From NCBI RefSeq assembly GCF_000019185.1, contig NC_010334.1, positions 4,216,001-4,280,000 on the forward strand: a stretch of DNA of 64,000 nucleotides, given 5' to 3'. The DNA is from Shewanella halifaxensis HAW-EB4. Lineage in GTDB: Bacteria > Pseudomonadota > Gammaproteobacteria > Enterobacterales > Shewanellaceae. Positions 48,058 to 58,181 of this stretch are shown here, in pieces; the first letter of the stretch is position 1; every line of letters starts with the position of its first letter. The notes beneath the pieces are model-generated. The model saw nothing but the letters and a program-made list of their open reading frames with translations. It was not told the origin of the DNA and ran no database searches. Position numbers and translations under genes: made by a program.

Positions 48058-51000
48058 ATGGACGCATTTAACCACTTACAAGTTATCGAATTTAACCGCC
48101 ACGACCCGGCCAGCATCGAGCAGGCCTTACAAAGCTATCAAGCCAAACTAGAAGCTCATCAAGCCTTCGATAAAAGCGGTCGATTCAACTTAGTATTTAT
48201 GGATAACAGCAGCGGCACGCGTGAGCACCTGCAACTAGAGATGCTACAAGATAAACAACTGACTATGGATGCGCTAAGTCTTAATCCAGATGGTGGTCAA
48301 CGAAGTAGTTATGTTGTGAGTGATGAACGCCAACTGTATCTGTCTGAAACCCTATTATTTGCCCTCGCGCTTGAACATGAATCCCTAGAGCCACAACTGC
48401 GTAAAACCGCGCAAGCTATGGTTGATTACGCACGCTTTGAAAACGATACCAGTGTCATGTGGCTCGATGACACTCGACTATTTGGCGCCGAACCGCTTTA
48501 TATGATGGCGGCCAAAGACGCCAATGATGCAATTTATTTAGCACAGTTTTTTATCCCATACTGGGATGATGAACATGCAAACGGCTATGAAGATATGTTA
48601 CTCAGTCTAGTGGAGCTGCATGGCTGGTGTGAGGCGATGATTAACGCCTTTATCTGGTGTGACAATCACAGCTTTAGATTCGCTTTTTACGGCAGCGATT
48701 GGGAACAACCAACTCCAAGATACCAATCCCTTGGTGATTATTTAAAAGCCAATCCAGATAAATACCCACGCTTTATTGAGTTAGTTAAGCAGCGTTTTTA
48801 TAGCCAACCTGCACTAGTTGATAGCCAACACGACTCGCTGCAAGAGCAAAATCCTATTCTCAATCTATTTACCACCTTGATTGCTGACTGTTGCGGTCAA
48901 GACAGTGAAGCAATGAGTACTAAGCTAGCCGAGCACTTTATTAATGATAGCCTTGAGAATGAGGCCATGGATCTGCAAAACCAGCTCAAGCGAGAGCTTA
49001 ATGGCACGCTTTGTTATTATGCTGGCAGCATTGCTCGCAAGAAAGAACGAATTCGTCAACGCAGCGATCGTGAGCAAGCGCGCGATAAGTATCTAGGCGG
49101 ACTTAAGATGGTCAGCGAGTTCTTGTTGAGCCTTGAAAATAGCCATGCCCTGCTGTCTTACATCTCCACTGGCGCAAACCCTGAGATCCTCAATGATATT
49201 GAGCACGTTAACATCGTCCCCCATAGCGAAAAGCACGCATTAACCTTATATGAAGCCATTCAAGACTCTTGCTGGGATATTGACGACTTTGACCATGTGC
49301 GCGACAACTTCCATGAGGTGCTGCAATGCCTCGCAAAAGACTTACTGCTAGAAGTTGATGAGGACATGAGCGAAGCTGCAAGCAATGGCTTTATCAGCCG
49401 AGTCAGTGCTCATGCTCATGCTGATACCCATACCGAAATCGCATCGGCTAACACTCAACCAGAGAGCCGAGTACGCGACGCGCAAACCATGCTGCGTTTT
49501 GTCGATCTATTCTATCGCTTGTTTGGCCAGCAAGCCTTTAATGACGAAATGTGCGACTTGCTTACTGGCGAGTCAGAGTATCAAGCGATTATCAGTGTTG
49601 AAGACTATTACGCTCGTTTCATGCCTATCGACGCTACACCAAAGCTGAACTCTGCTGTAAGCAGAACGGATCAAAAGGCCCTTGAAAGCCTACTAGATGA
49701 ATTTATCGACATAGGTTACAACCAGATTTCTGCAGAAATGCTTGAACAAGCTGATGAGCTATTTGCAAATCGCGCCTGTTTAGACTGCCAAGACTGGCCA
49801 GAAGATGAGCTGGGTATCGATGCCCTTTGCGCTTACTTACTAGTGCAAGATAAACAGCAAAACCACAATGATGACTACAGCCAAGCGTTACATGCAAAGC
49901 TAAATGGCGTGTTTAAGCGTGCACTAAACTTGATGCTAGAAAATGCCGACCTTCTAGGTGATGGTCCCTTTACGGAAAAAGGCTTAAACGACCGCGAACA
50001 AGCACAGGTCAAAGCTTACTTTACCGAGGCAACACCCGAGCTAAACCAACAGCAGATGATAGAGTTGTTAAACCAGCATCTTTATAGCCAAGATATCTGC
50101 CGCCAAGCCTTTCTGTACTTCCCTAAAATTAGTCCAATGCAGAAAAGCTATAAGTTTTTAGATGATTATGATGATGACTATCAACGCGTAATACTGATTT
50201 GCTTGTGGCTAAAGCAACTTGATATCGCCGAAGCCAAAATTGCAGAGCGTATTTGGCAACTGCTGATCGCCATGGCACCTATTAGAGTTGTGCATGTTAT
50301 CGCTAAAGCCTTTAGCGAACATGAGCACAGATTCGATTCGCCATTAGATGAAAGCAATTTCTTCGACATGCTTAACAGCCATGGCATAGATAAAGCCTTC
50401 ACGTTTGCTTATCAAGTTGAGCAGTTTAGCTATAACCAATTTCGCAGGGATGATTACCTTAACTTAGTGGAGTTAATAGGTGAGCTGGTCGTTGAGGACT
50501 CAGCAATTATAGAACAGAGCATGATGGCAGCAGCAAGACGCCATGATGCCATGGCATTACTGCGCGGACTCGATTACAGCTATCAACCAATAAAGCTAGA
50601 TTTTCATAAGCATGTGGCGATGCGTTTTCCAAGCATGCCTTTTGCACTCGATAATGAGCTAAAGCAATGCTTAAGTGACTTCATAAAACTCAATAGCAAC
50701 TCGTGGGAAGAGGTGATTGGCAGCAGGTTTAGTGACAACGTCCTCTTTTCTGGCTTTGTCGCTGACGCAGGTGAGCTACCTAAAAAGTTACGATTACCAC
50801 TGACATTGCATCCTGATGCCGAACTGAGTCACACCCGCAGAAACGATAGAATGAATTGGATATGCTGCGAGATATTGCAGCAGGTTGGCGGTGAGCTACA
50901 GGTTTTAGTGGCTGACAAAGACACCGTTAGAGAAGGCAACCTCTACCTCGGCGGTGAGGTGTTAATCCTTAACGACAAGGTAGACGCCCAAAGCGTTATT

Positions 51001-51645
51001 GATGCAGTCAAAAACTTACCTAGCCCAGAAGAGCGCCAAAACACAGTCAACCAAAACCTATGGGCATATCTGCAAGGCGAGCTGAGTTATGATGAGTTTG
51101 CGCCGCAATTTAATCAATATGTCAGCTATGAAACCACGGCGAATCTCGAAGAATACCGTAGCCATGCCTTAAGCCAATATGTGTGGTTACTGGATGATGA
51201 GCGTAGCAGCCGCTTAGTGGCACTACTCGCAAACCATAGCTACCTAGCCTACAAGGTGTTCTGTGATGGACTTGTCGATGGCTATATGGATCAACTTGCC
51301 TTGCAAGGCAAAATGGATTTAGCCACGCGCCTAACATGTAATGAAGATGGCTATGAAAAGGCTGCGTATCAAGCGCTGCTAGATTGGCTATTTAGTCATG
51401 ACGTCAAGCGTGAGTTTCTGCTGCTGTATATGATTAAAAACTACCGCCCATGTATGGGCGAGTATATTGCCGCCATGGCGCGCCGAGATGAAATCAAGCC
51501 ACTGATGTCATTCTTGCATATTGAAACCAAAGCAGCCTTAGTGGATATTCTTGCACAGCAAACAGATGGCACTGAATTTATGAAGCTATTCGCCAAGGAG
51601 AAATCACGAAAAATCCGTGACAAGGTTGAGGCTGCATTGAGTTAA
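48058..51645 (+). CDS. Very large cytoplasmic protein of unknown function
   Basis: A protein of about 1195 residues with no signal peptide or membrane segment, strongly acidic and apparently mostly helical, with many Leu/Ala-rich stretches of the kind seen in HEAT-like or TPR-like scaffolds. I recognise no catalytic motif or family. AGGA (48047-48050) is seven bases before the ATG at 48058, but only one base before the ATG at 48052, so 48058 is preferred. It is transcribed alone with a strong terminator. The intact frame over 3.5 kb argues for selection. Confidence 0.85.
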   Translation: MDAFNHLQVIEFNRHDPASIEQALQSYQAKLEAHQAFDKSGRFNLVFMDNSSGTREHLQLEMLQDKQLTMDALSLNPDGGQRSSYVVSDERQLYLSETLLFALALEHESLEPQLRKTAQAMVDYARFENDTSVMWLDDTRLFGAEPLYMMAAKDANDAIYLAQFFIPYWDDEHANGYEDMLLSLVELHGWCEAMINAFIWCDNHSFRFAFYGSDWEQPTPRYQSLGDYLKANPDKYPRFIELVKQRFYSQPALVDSQHDSLQEQNPILNLFTTLIADCCGQDSEAMSTKLAEHFINDSLENEAMDLQNQLKRELNGTLCYYAGSIARKKERIRQRSDREQARDKYLGGLKMVSEFLLSLENSHALLSYISTGANPEILNDIEHVNIVPHSEKHALTLYEAIQDSCWDIDDFDHVRDNFHEVLQCLAKDLLLEVDEDMSEAASNGFISRVSAHAHADTHTEIASANTQPESRVRDAQTMLRFVDLFYRLFGQQAFNDEMCDLLTGESEYQAIISVEDYYARFMPIDATPKLNSAVSRTDQKALESLLDEFIDIGYNQISAEMLEQADELFANRACLDCQDWPEDELGIDALCAYLLVQDKQQNHNDDYSQALHAKLNGVFKRALNLMLENADLLGDGPFTEKGLNDREQAQVKAYFTEATPELNQQQMIELLNQHLYSQDICRQAFLYFPKISPMQKSYKFLDDYDDDYQRVILICLWLKQLDIAEAKIAERIWQLLIAMAPIRVVHVIAKAFSEHEHRFDSPLDESNFFDMLNSHGIDKAFTFAYQVEQFSYNQFRRDDYLNLVELIGELVVEDSAIIEQSMMAAARRHDAMALLRGLDYSYQPIKLDFHKHVAMRFPSMPFALDNELKQCLSDFIKLNSNSWEEVIGSRFSDNVLFSGFVADAGELPKKLRLPLTLHPDAELSHTRRNDRMNWICCEILQQVGGELQVLVADKDTVREGNLYLGGEVLILNDKVDAQSVIDAVKNLPSPEERQNTVNQNLWAYLQGELSYDEFAPQFNQYVSYETTANLEEYRSHALSQYVWLLDDERSSRLVALLANHSYLAYKVFCDGLVDGYMDQLALQGKMDLATRLTCNEDGYEKAAYQALLDWLFSHDVKREFLLLYMIKNYRPCMGEYIAAMARRDEIKPLMSFLHIETKAALVDILAQQTDGTEFMKLFAKEKSRKIRDKVEAALS

Positions 51646-51700
51646 TCCACTTAGATAAAATCCTTAAACTAATGAGTTTTACCACCTCAATGATGTAACT

Positions 51701-51734
51701 AAAAAGCGCTAGTCCATTTTTGCTAGCGCTTTTT
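51701..51734. terminator. Terminator after the large unknown gene
   Basis: AAAAAGCGCTAG and CTAGCGCTTTTT form a perfect 12-pair stem with a 10-base loop. It lies between convergent genes and works in both directions. Confidence 0.92.
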
Positions 51735-51750
51735 ATCATACCAATGCTAG

Positions 51751-53588
51751 TTAATCGGCCTTATCATTAACCAATCTAGGACCTGGAAAGGCCGGGACCT
51801 CGAGCTCATCCGGCAGATTTGGCAGCAGTAATTGCACTTCCTCACGGCCACTTTGCCCCTCAACAAACTTCCAAGTTAGGCCACTGTCGTTAGAAAAGCC
51901 AATCAAAGCCGACTCAGCAAGCACATCGCCTATAGGCGTGCTCATCGTGCTCTCCATAGGCAGGTAAACGTAATACTCATCTTCTTGCAGAAACAATTTT
52001 GCTGGCCCGTTGAATGCTGTCGACTCAAGCTTAAGACCTTCGCTCTGCAGCTGCTCCATCATTGCCGCTATTCCACGCTTAAATGTAGCTTCACCACCCG
52101 CGTTATCAATCACGTGACTAAGGCCAAAGCGCATATAGGTGTCGTAATCCTTATCGATAATAGACTGCCTCATGACCTGAGCAGCAGCTGACGCCTTTTC
52201 AACAATGAGGTCACCATTTTCGTCGAGGTATTTTGGCTCATTTGTCGGTTGCTGAGCAGCTAAAGTCGTCTGTGACTCATTAATCAATCTAGGCTCTGGG
52301 AAAACCGGGATCTCAAGCGCATCCGGCAGGTTTGGTAGCAAAACAAGCACTTCCTCGCGGCCAATGGAAGCCTCTACAAATTTCCAGGTTTGGCCGATAT
52401 CTTTAGAGAGCCCAATCAAAGCCGTCTCTGCAACACCATCGCCTATAGGCGTGCTCATATTGATCTCCATAGGCAAGTAAACGTAATACTCGTCCTCCTC
52501 CTCCTCTTGCAGAAACATTTTTGTCGGCCCGTTGAATATCGTCGAGACCTGCTTAATACCTTCACTCAACAACTGCTGCGATAAAGCAGCCATCCCCCTT
52601 TTAAATGCAGCTTCACCGCCGGCATACTCAATCACGTAGCTAAAGGCAAAGCGCATATAAGTGTCGTAATCTTTATCAATAATAGACTGCTGCATGATCT
52701 TAGCTTCAGTTAGGGCCTTTTCAACAATGAGTGCACCATTTTCGGCGAAATATTTTTGCTCTCCAGTAGGTTGCCGAGCAACCAGCGCAGTCTCCCACTT
52801 AAGTGCCCCGTTAGGCCAAAACTCCTGATGCATGCCATTACCATCGACATCAAACAACGTCTTTTCTTCTAGCCCGCCATCTTTAAAATAGCGCTCATTC
52901 ACACCAATCAACTCGCCATCTAAGTAATTGCGCAAAGTGTCCAAGTGACCATCAAAGTCATAGTTCTTGAACGTCCCCTGCTTTACCCCATCTTCAAAAT
53001 ACCCTCTTCTAGGAGTAGGCCATCTTCAGAAAACATCTTTTGCACACCACTAGGATGGTGAGAATCGAATCTTAAGCTGCCGTCATCAAAAAATATCTGC
53101 CAATGACCTACCTTATCGCCATCAAGCTTATAGCCCCGACTCTGCAGCTGACCATTTTCATAAAAGTTCTCCTCTAACACAGGCTTAGGTTCTACCTTAG
53201 GAGGTACCGGAAAATCTGCAGTTTTGATGGAAAAGTTGATATGAATGCTATCGCCTCTTTCACGCTCCGATTCGGGCAGTGTCTCCATAACGACAAGTAG
53301 CGCTTCCATTGAACGCTGCAACTGCTCTTTAGCAATGGCATCAAACTCAGCAGAGCCACTGGACTCGCTCACCTTAGTGTGCACCTCGCCACCCGCGTCA
53401 TAATCCACCGCCACAACCACTTTTAATTGGCTGAATTCGGGATTAGCCTGTGTCTCTTTCACTGCCTGCCCCAAGCTTAAATTGAAACACGTATTGAAGG
53501 TATCACACACAATTTGAGCTGGTTTATCACTGCAACCAGACAGCAACAAAGCTGCGGTAACGCTGGCAATAAGAGTTAATATTTTCAT
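51751..53588 (-). pseudogene. Frameshifted lipoprotein gene with YwqK/MORN-like repeats and duplicated C-terminal domain
   Basis: Two minus-strand frames read as one gene broken by a one-base loss near 53005. The upstream part (53588 to 52983) has a lipobox LLLSGC, a TonB-C-like segment (VVVAVDYDAGGEV) and antitoxin-YwqK-type repeats (FYENGQLQSRG, MFSEDGLLLEE), then stops early. Past the shift, GYFEDGVKQGTFKNYD continues the repeat pattern. The second frame (to 51751) adds more repeats (YFKDGGLEEKTLF) and two homologous domains of about 150 residues, each with SIIDKDYDTYMRF, YYVYLPME and TWKFVE. No good start codon serves the second frame. It may be a real lesion, a sequencing error, or programmed frameshifting. 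Confidence 0.78.
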
Positions 53589-53972
53589 AAATTCACAGGC
53601 CACTAAAAAGATAACGAGCATGCTAGATGAAAACGTTAAATTTGGGTTATATCAGTACGCTTTATGTGTAGCGGTTCACAAATGATGCTCAACTCAATAA
53701 GAATAAGCAATAAAACCAAATGACTAAATCAAGTGACTAAATCAAGTGACTAAATCAAAAACACTAAAAAACCAAAAATACCAAGTAACCAAACCAAAAA
53801 CTTAGTCACTTATTACTCAGAGCCTAAAACAGAGCTAAAACTAGATAGCATGGGGCTTACAATACATATTATGCTAAAATCCCCCATCAGCTTTATGAAT
53901 GTGCAACCAATCTCATTTGTTTGACTGAGGGTAGTGAAATCCTACCGAGATTAACTAATGAGGATACGAGAT
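53589..53972. other. AT-rich intergenic region with a short tandem repeat
   Basis: It contains three copies of a 13-base unit, TGACTAAATCAA(G/A), at 53721-53759, and A-rich sequence around it. GAGGA (53961-53965) is the ribosome site for the next gene. No other feature was found. Confidence 0.6.
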
Positions 53973-54269
53973 ATGAAAAAATTAAATGCCGAACAGCGCA
54001 AAGCCCGAGATAATGAACGTTTTTCACAGCGGGTAGATGAGCGCAGAACCAAGGGCGAAGATGTTGTCGCTTACGCACTTTCCAATGCAAAAGCCTATAA
54101 GTTTCTGACTAAGCCAGAGAGACATGAACTCAAGCAAAGACAAACAGCTCTGCTCAATGAAGTGAAATTGACAGCAGAAGAAAAGCTTAAACTTAGACAA
54201 GAGCAAGAGTTGCAACAAATTGAAGCGACATTTGACGCCGATAAAGACGATACAGCGTCAAACAATTAA
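53973..54269 (+). CDS. Small charged helical protein of unknown function
   Basis: A 98-residue, highly charged protein (MKKLNAEQRKARDNERF) with a predicted long helix or coiled coil and no signal peptide. The ATG at 53973 sits eight bases after GAGGA; the earlier in-frame ATG at 53958 overlaps that ribosome site and is unlikely. No family recognised. It converges with ndh and shares its terminator. Confidence 0.7.
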   Translation: MKKLNAEQRKARDNERFSQRVDERRTKGEDVVAYALSNAKAYKFLTKPERHELKQRQTALLNEVKLTAEEKLKLRQEQELQQIEATFDADKDDTASNN

Positions 54270-54320
54270 GCCATTGTTAGTTTGAATCAAAATAGAGATC
54301 TGCTGAACTGCGGTCTCGAC

Positions 54321-54353
54321 ATAATAAAAGGGAAGCTCTTTCCCTTTTATTAT
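54321..54353. terminator. Bidirectional terminator before ndh
   Basis: ATAATAAAAGGGAA and TTCCCTTTTATTAT form a 14-pair stem with a five-base loop, between convergent genes. Confidence 0.85.
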
Positions 54354-54444
54354 TTGAATTAACTTAATTTCTGCACAGCTTGTAAACTTTCCTACCGCTA
54401 CGAAATGCTAATAGCCCTTCTAAATGCTAGCCCAGCCCTAAATA

Positions 54445-55746
54445 TTAGTGCAGCTTCATTCTTGGGCGCACTACGCGCATTAGCTTTTCAGCGCACCATA
54501 ACGCTATGGTCTTTAACGTGCCATGAATCGCTTGTTGGTGCATACGGTAGAGTGAGATATACACTAGGCGAGCAATCTTACCTTCGACAAACATACTGTT
54601 CTTAGTCAGGTTGCCCATCAAGCTACCGACCGTACTGTAGCGCGATAGGTTAACCAATGAGCCATGATCTACATAGACGTAATCTACAAGCGGCTCACCT
54701 TTAAGCTCGTTAAGAATATTTGTCTCAACACACTGCGCCATCTGATGAGCAGATTGTGCTCTTGGCGGTACAAAGCTGCCATCGGCTTGTTGGCATGCAC
54801 AGCAATCGCCTATCACATAAATATCATCACTAACGGTGCTTAATAGGCTCGGTTTAACCATAATTTGATTAACACGGTTAAGCTCAAACAGACCGATATC
54901 TTTAATAAAGTCTGGCGCTTTAACGCCCGCAGCCCACAGCATAATATTGGCTTCGATTAACTCACCTTCTGAGGTAACAAAGCCTGCAGATGTCGCTTCA
55001 CTAATGCGGGTATTTTCCATCACGTTTACGCCTAGCTTACTTAGTTCGCGTCTTGCAGAAGTGGCAATGCGTTCAGGCAAGGCAGGCAGTATACGCTCAC
55101 CGGCTTCAATCAAGTGAATATTGAGTTTGTCGGCGGTCATCTTACTCAAACCGTAAACCTTGAGCAGATCGGTAACATGGTACAGTTCAGCAGATAACTC
55201 AACGCCTGTTGCACCACCACCGACAATGGCAATGTTAAGTTCGTTAAGGGTTTCCGACTGATGCACTCGGGTAAAGCTATCTAACAGAGCGTGATGAAAG
55301 CGGTTAGCTTGCTGGTGAGAATCTAAAAAGAAGCAGTTTTCTGTAACACCAGGGGTATTAAAGTCATTGCTGATGCTACCAATAGCGATAACCAGTTTGT
55401 CGTATTGGATCTGCCGCTCAGGTAATAGCACTTTACCCGCTTCATCTAAAATAGGTGCGACTGAAATCGCCTGATTCGCTTCATCTAAGTCACAAAAAGT
55501 CCCCAATTGAAATTGATAACCATGCTTGGCCGCGTGGGCAGAATAAACCACGCCATCAAGCGCACTATCCAAAGATCCTGTAGCCACCTCGTGGAGTAAT
55601 GGTTTCCAAATGTGAGTTCGGTTCTTATCGACTAAGATGATTTGCGCTAGGTTTTTCTTGCCTAGCTTATGACCCAATTGAGTCGCTAGCTCCAAACCAC
55701 CAGCGCCACCGCCTACAATCACAATTTTTGGATTTGCCGATCTCAT
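54445..55746 (-). CDS. ndh: NADH dehydrogenase II (NDH-2)
   Basis: Single-subunit, non-proton-pumping NADH:quinone oxidoreductase on the inner membrane. The 433-residue protein has the FAD-binding VIVGGGAGGLELA at the N-terminus, the NADH-binding IAIVGGGATGVELSAEL near residue 175, and the membrane-associated C-terminal helix region. HIWKPLLHEVATGSL is typical of bacterial Ndh. The ATG at 55746 (AGGA eight bases upstream) is preferred to the adjacent GTG at 55749. It is transcribed alone. Confidence 0.94.
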   Translation of the reverse strand: MRSANPKIVIVGGGAGGLELATQLGHKLGKKNLAQIILVDKNRTHIWKPLLHEVATGSLDSALDGVVYSAHAAKHGYQFQLGTFCDLDEANQAISVAPILDEAGKVLLPERQIQYDKLVIAIGSISNDFNTPGVTENCFFLDSHQQANRFHHALLDSFTRVHQSETLNELNIAIVGGGATGVELSAELYHVTDLLKVYGLSKMTADKLNIHLIEAGERILPALPERIATSARRELSKLGVNVMENTRISEATSAGFVTSEGELIEANIMLWAAGVKAPDFIKDIGLFELNRVNQIMVKPSLLSTVSDDIYVIGDCCACQQADGSFVPPRAQSAHQMAQCVETNILNELKGEPLVDYVYVDHGSLVNLSRYSTVGSLMGNLTKNSMFVEGKIARLVYISLYRMHQQAIHGTLKTIALWCAEKLMRVVRPRMKLH

Positions 55747-56163
55747 CACTTCATTCCTCTATAAAGGTCAAATATTGAAACCCCATTTAGGCTTCAATAG
55801 AACAAGATGCTAAATTAACGTGCACTTACTTAGCGGCTGCTATGTTGACCCAAAACATGACCCAAGTCACGTTTAATAAATCTGGTTTTTTGATAAATGT
55901 CAGTTGATTTAACTGGCAAATAAAAATTCAGCAACAGCATGACCAACACAGTTTCACAGGAATGCCGCATTAAATATAAAACAAAACAACAACTACCTTT
56001 TAGCCCTAGCAGGCTCATAGATGACTACCGAGAAAAGCCGAGCAGGCTTAGTGCTGTTACTCTCAAATAATTGTTAGCTAGATCTAAATTCATTCAATAT
56101 TTGCTAGCGCTAAAGCGAACAAAAGACTAATTTAGCCGCCCTTTAAAACCACTTTCCGAAAAT
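55747..56163. other. Divergent intergenic region
   Basis: Promoter region between ndh and the DUF2541-like gene. A minus-strand 62-codon frame here has no ribosome site or family. No FNR- or ArcA-like site was convincing by eye. Confidence 0.4.
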
Positions 56164-56550
56164 ATGAACATGAAATCCTTTGTGGCAGGCCTGATGATGG
56201 CTGCCAGCATGTTAGCAGTAAGCAATGTCGCTATGGCCGATGAGCAGATCACTCTAGGTCGTACCATCTTATTGGGCGGCGGCGATCACGGCGCAAAAAT
56301 CCCACTACTAATTTGCCGTAAAACCGATGCTATCCGCGTAAAAGCTGAGCGTGATCTACATTTAGAAAAAATCAAAGTGACCTTCAACAATGGTCAAACA
56401 AAGACAATTCGCTTCTATCGCGATCTAAAGAAAAACAAATACACCGACTGGCGTAAGTTTGCCTACCCTCGCTGTGTAAAGAAGCTTGAAGTCTTCGGTA
56501 ACTCTGACGGTTCAAAGGCTGGCGTAAAAGTATTGGGCCGCAAAAAGTAA
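56164..56550 (+). CDS. Exported DUF2541-like protein
   Basis: A 128-residue protein with a signal peptide ending NVAMA. Mature part contains two cysteines (LLICRKTDAI and YPRCVKKLEVFG) in the positions seen in DUF2541 proteins such as E. coli YaaI, and the beta-rich pattern IKVTFNNGQTKTIRFYRDL. It is strongly basic after cleavage. Function unknown. The second methionine (56170) is an alternative start. A strong terminator follows. Confidence 0.78.
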   Translation: MNMKSFVAGLMMAASMLAVSNVAMADEQITLGRTILLGGGDHGAKIPLLICRKTDAIRVKAERDLHLEKIKVTFNNGQTKTIRFYRDLKKNKYTDWRKFAYPRCVKKLEVFGNSDGSKAGVKVLGRKK

Positions 56551-56563
56551 TCGCTTTCAAAAC

Positions 56564-56594
56564 AAAAATGACCACATTGATGTGGTCATTTTTT
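56564..56594. terminator. Bidirectional terminator
   Basis: AAAAATGACCACA, TTGA loop, TGTGGTCATTTTT: a perfect 13-pair stem between convergent genes. Confidence 0.93.
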
Positions 56595-56622
56595 ATCAAA
56601 CTATACGGTTACAAACTAACGA

Positions 56623-57150
56623 TTAATTAGCTTGCTGCTGGCACTCTAATAACAACTGCTGGAAGTGCGCACCTAAGTCTTGACTGGCAAACTCTTGGCT
56701 GGCAGTCGCCATCTGCTGTAAATGTTGCAAGCCCTGCTCAACACCTTGGTCGGCAATAATTTGTTTTGCGTAAGCTGCGGCATCGGCGCCTTTCTGCAGA
56801 AGACTCGACATATTCTCCAAGCTAAAATCTTGCTCCATTAAACCTTCTAGCTCACTAAGAAGATCTGTAATCTTTGCCGACTCGACCAATGCCCCCTCAA
56901 CATTAACTAGCTCACCAACAGGATCCATTTCTAGTTTACTGGCGACACACGAGGCAACGCTGCCGGCCTCGGCACCACTGGCAACAGCTTCGATACCTTG
57001 ACTGCGGATCTGCTCAATCACCTGCTGTAACTGCTCATTTTTAGCCAGCCAAGCTTGCTCTAGTTGCTGGTTTTCGTCACCACCAAAATATCCACAACCG
57101 CTTAAGCCAATAGCTAACGCTGCAGGAACTATTACTGTCTTAAACTGCAT
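56623..57150 (-). CDS. Lipoprotein of unknown function
   Basis: A 175-residue lipoprotein: lipobox IGLSGC with Cys about residue 19, then an acidic, Gln-rich, all-helical body (QQLEQAWLAKNEQLQQVIEQ) and one more Cys near each end (VASCVAS, LLECQQQ). No recognised family. The gene is single and converges with the DUF2541-like gene. Confidence 0.75.
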   Translation of the reverse strand: MQFKTVIVPAALAIGLSGCGYFGGDENQQLEQAWLAKNEQLQQVIEQIRSQGIEAVASGAEAGSVASCVASKLEMDPVGELVNVEGALVESAKITDLLSELEGLMEQDFSLENMSSLLQKGADAAAYAKQIIADQGVEQGLQHLQQMATASQEFASQDLGAHFQQLLLECQQQAN

Positions 57151-57292
57151 TTATATACTCCAATAAATCAAAGGCTAAACAACCACTGCCACTAGTATAC
57201 CTAGATAATTAAATACCGACTTTTAAACTTAATTAATCTTCAATAGACCATTAACTCACGAAGCTACACTGACTATATATTAGTGACAAAAC

Positions 57293-58081
57293 TCATAGCT
57301 CTTTCAACCTGATGTATTGCTTAGGTGACTGGCCTAACGTCTTCTTGAAGAAAGTAATAAATGCGCTGACCGACTCATAACCCAGCTCTTCGGCGATTCG
57401 CTGTACAGAGTCCCCCGTTGCCAGTTTTTGTAATGCTAAAACGATGTGCAGCTGCCCACGCCAGCGACCAAATGTAATGCCGATTTCACTCTTAACCAGC
57501 CTCGCTAACGTGCGCTCACTCATTGCAAACTGACTCGCCCATTGAGCTACCGTGCGTCTGTCTTCAGGTGCTGCGATTAATGCATTCGCGATAGATTTGA
57601 GCCTAGGCTCTGCCGGAATAGGAAAGTCATAATGCTGTGTTGGCATAATGCGCAGCTGCTCGATAAGCACACCAACCAAGTTATCAGTAGCACTACCTTG
57701 CTGATAACCCTGCTCCCGTGCCGTTAAGTGCACGATTAGCTCTCTGATCAAGGGGGTCACTGACAAGGTGCAACTACGAACAGGCATGCCTTCAACATCA
57801 GGATCAATAAATAGCATACATACATTGGCATTTTTAGATATTTGATTGCTGTGAGGCACTTGACTTGGGATCCACACAGCGCAATTAGGTGGCACAATCC
57901 AGATAGCGTCATCAATTTTACACTTCACAAAACCATTCAGTGCCAATACCAATTGGCACTTTCGATGTTGATGAAACGGTGTCTCTGCATCTTCCTTATC
58001 GCCAACCAATCCCAATGCAACCACACGCTGAGGAAAATGATCTGAATCGAATTCGGGTAATGATGGGGCATCAAACTTCAT
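57293..58081 (-). CDS. AraC family regulator, NimR-like
   Basis: A 262-residue regulator. The N-terminal cupin (H-Q-H-R-K-C-Q-L, PPNCAVWIPSQVPHSN) binds an effector, and the C-terminal double helix-turn-helix ends with LGYESVSAFITFFKKTLGQS. It is divergent from the CynX/NimT-type MFS gene with 100 bases between, the same layout as E. coli nimR-nimT (yeaM-yeaN). It probably controls that transporter. The effector is unknown. Confidence 0.88.
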   Translation of the reverse strand: MKFDAPSLPEFDSDHFPQRVVALGLVGDKEDAETPFHQHRKCQLVLALNGFVKCKIDDAIWIVPPNCAVWIPSQVPHSNQISKNANVCMLFIDPDVEGMPVRSCTLSVTPLIRELIVHLTAREQGYQQGSATDNLVGVLIEQLRIMPTQHYDFPIPAEPRLKSIANALIAAPEDRRTVAQWASQFAMSERTLARLVKSEIGITFGRWRGQLHIVLALQKLATGDSVQRIAEELGYESVSAFITFFKKTLGQSPKQYIRLKEL

Positions 58082-58181
58082 ATAATGACCGTTTTTAGCT
58101 ATATAGAGTCACTAAAGCCCAATACAGCAATCAATTAGAAGCGTAAGCTAGCGCACTTTCACGACTTTAAAGGAGCCTATT

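Noticed and set aside
55830..56018. Minus-strand 62-codon open frame upstream of ndh
   Set aside because: No ribosome site or signal; it lies in a divergent promoter region.
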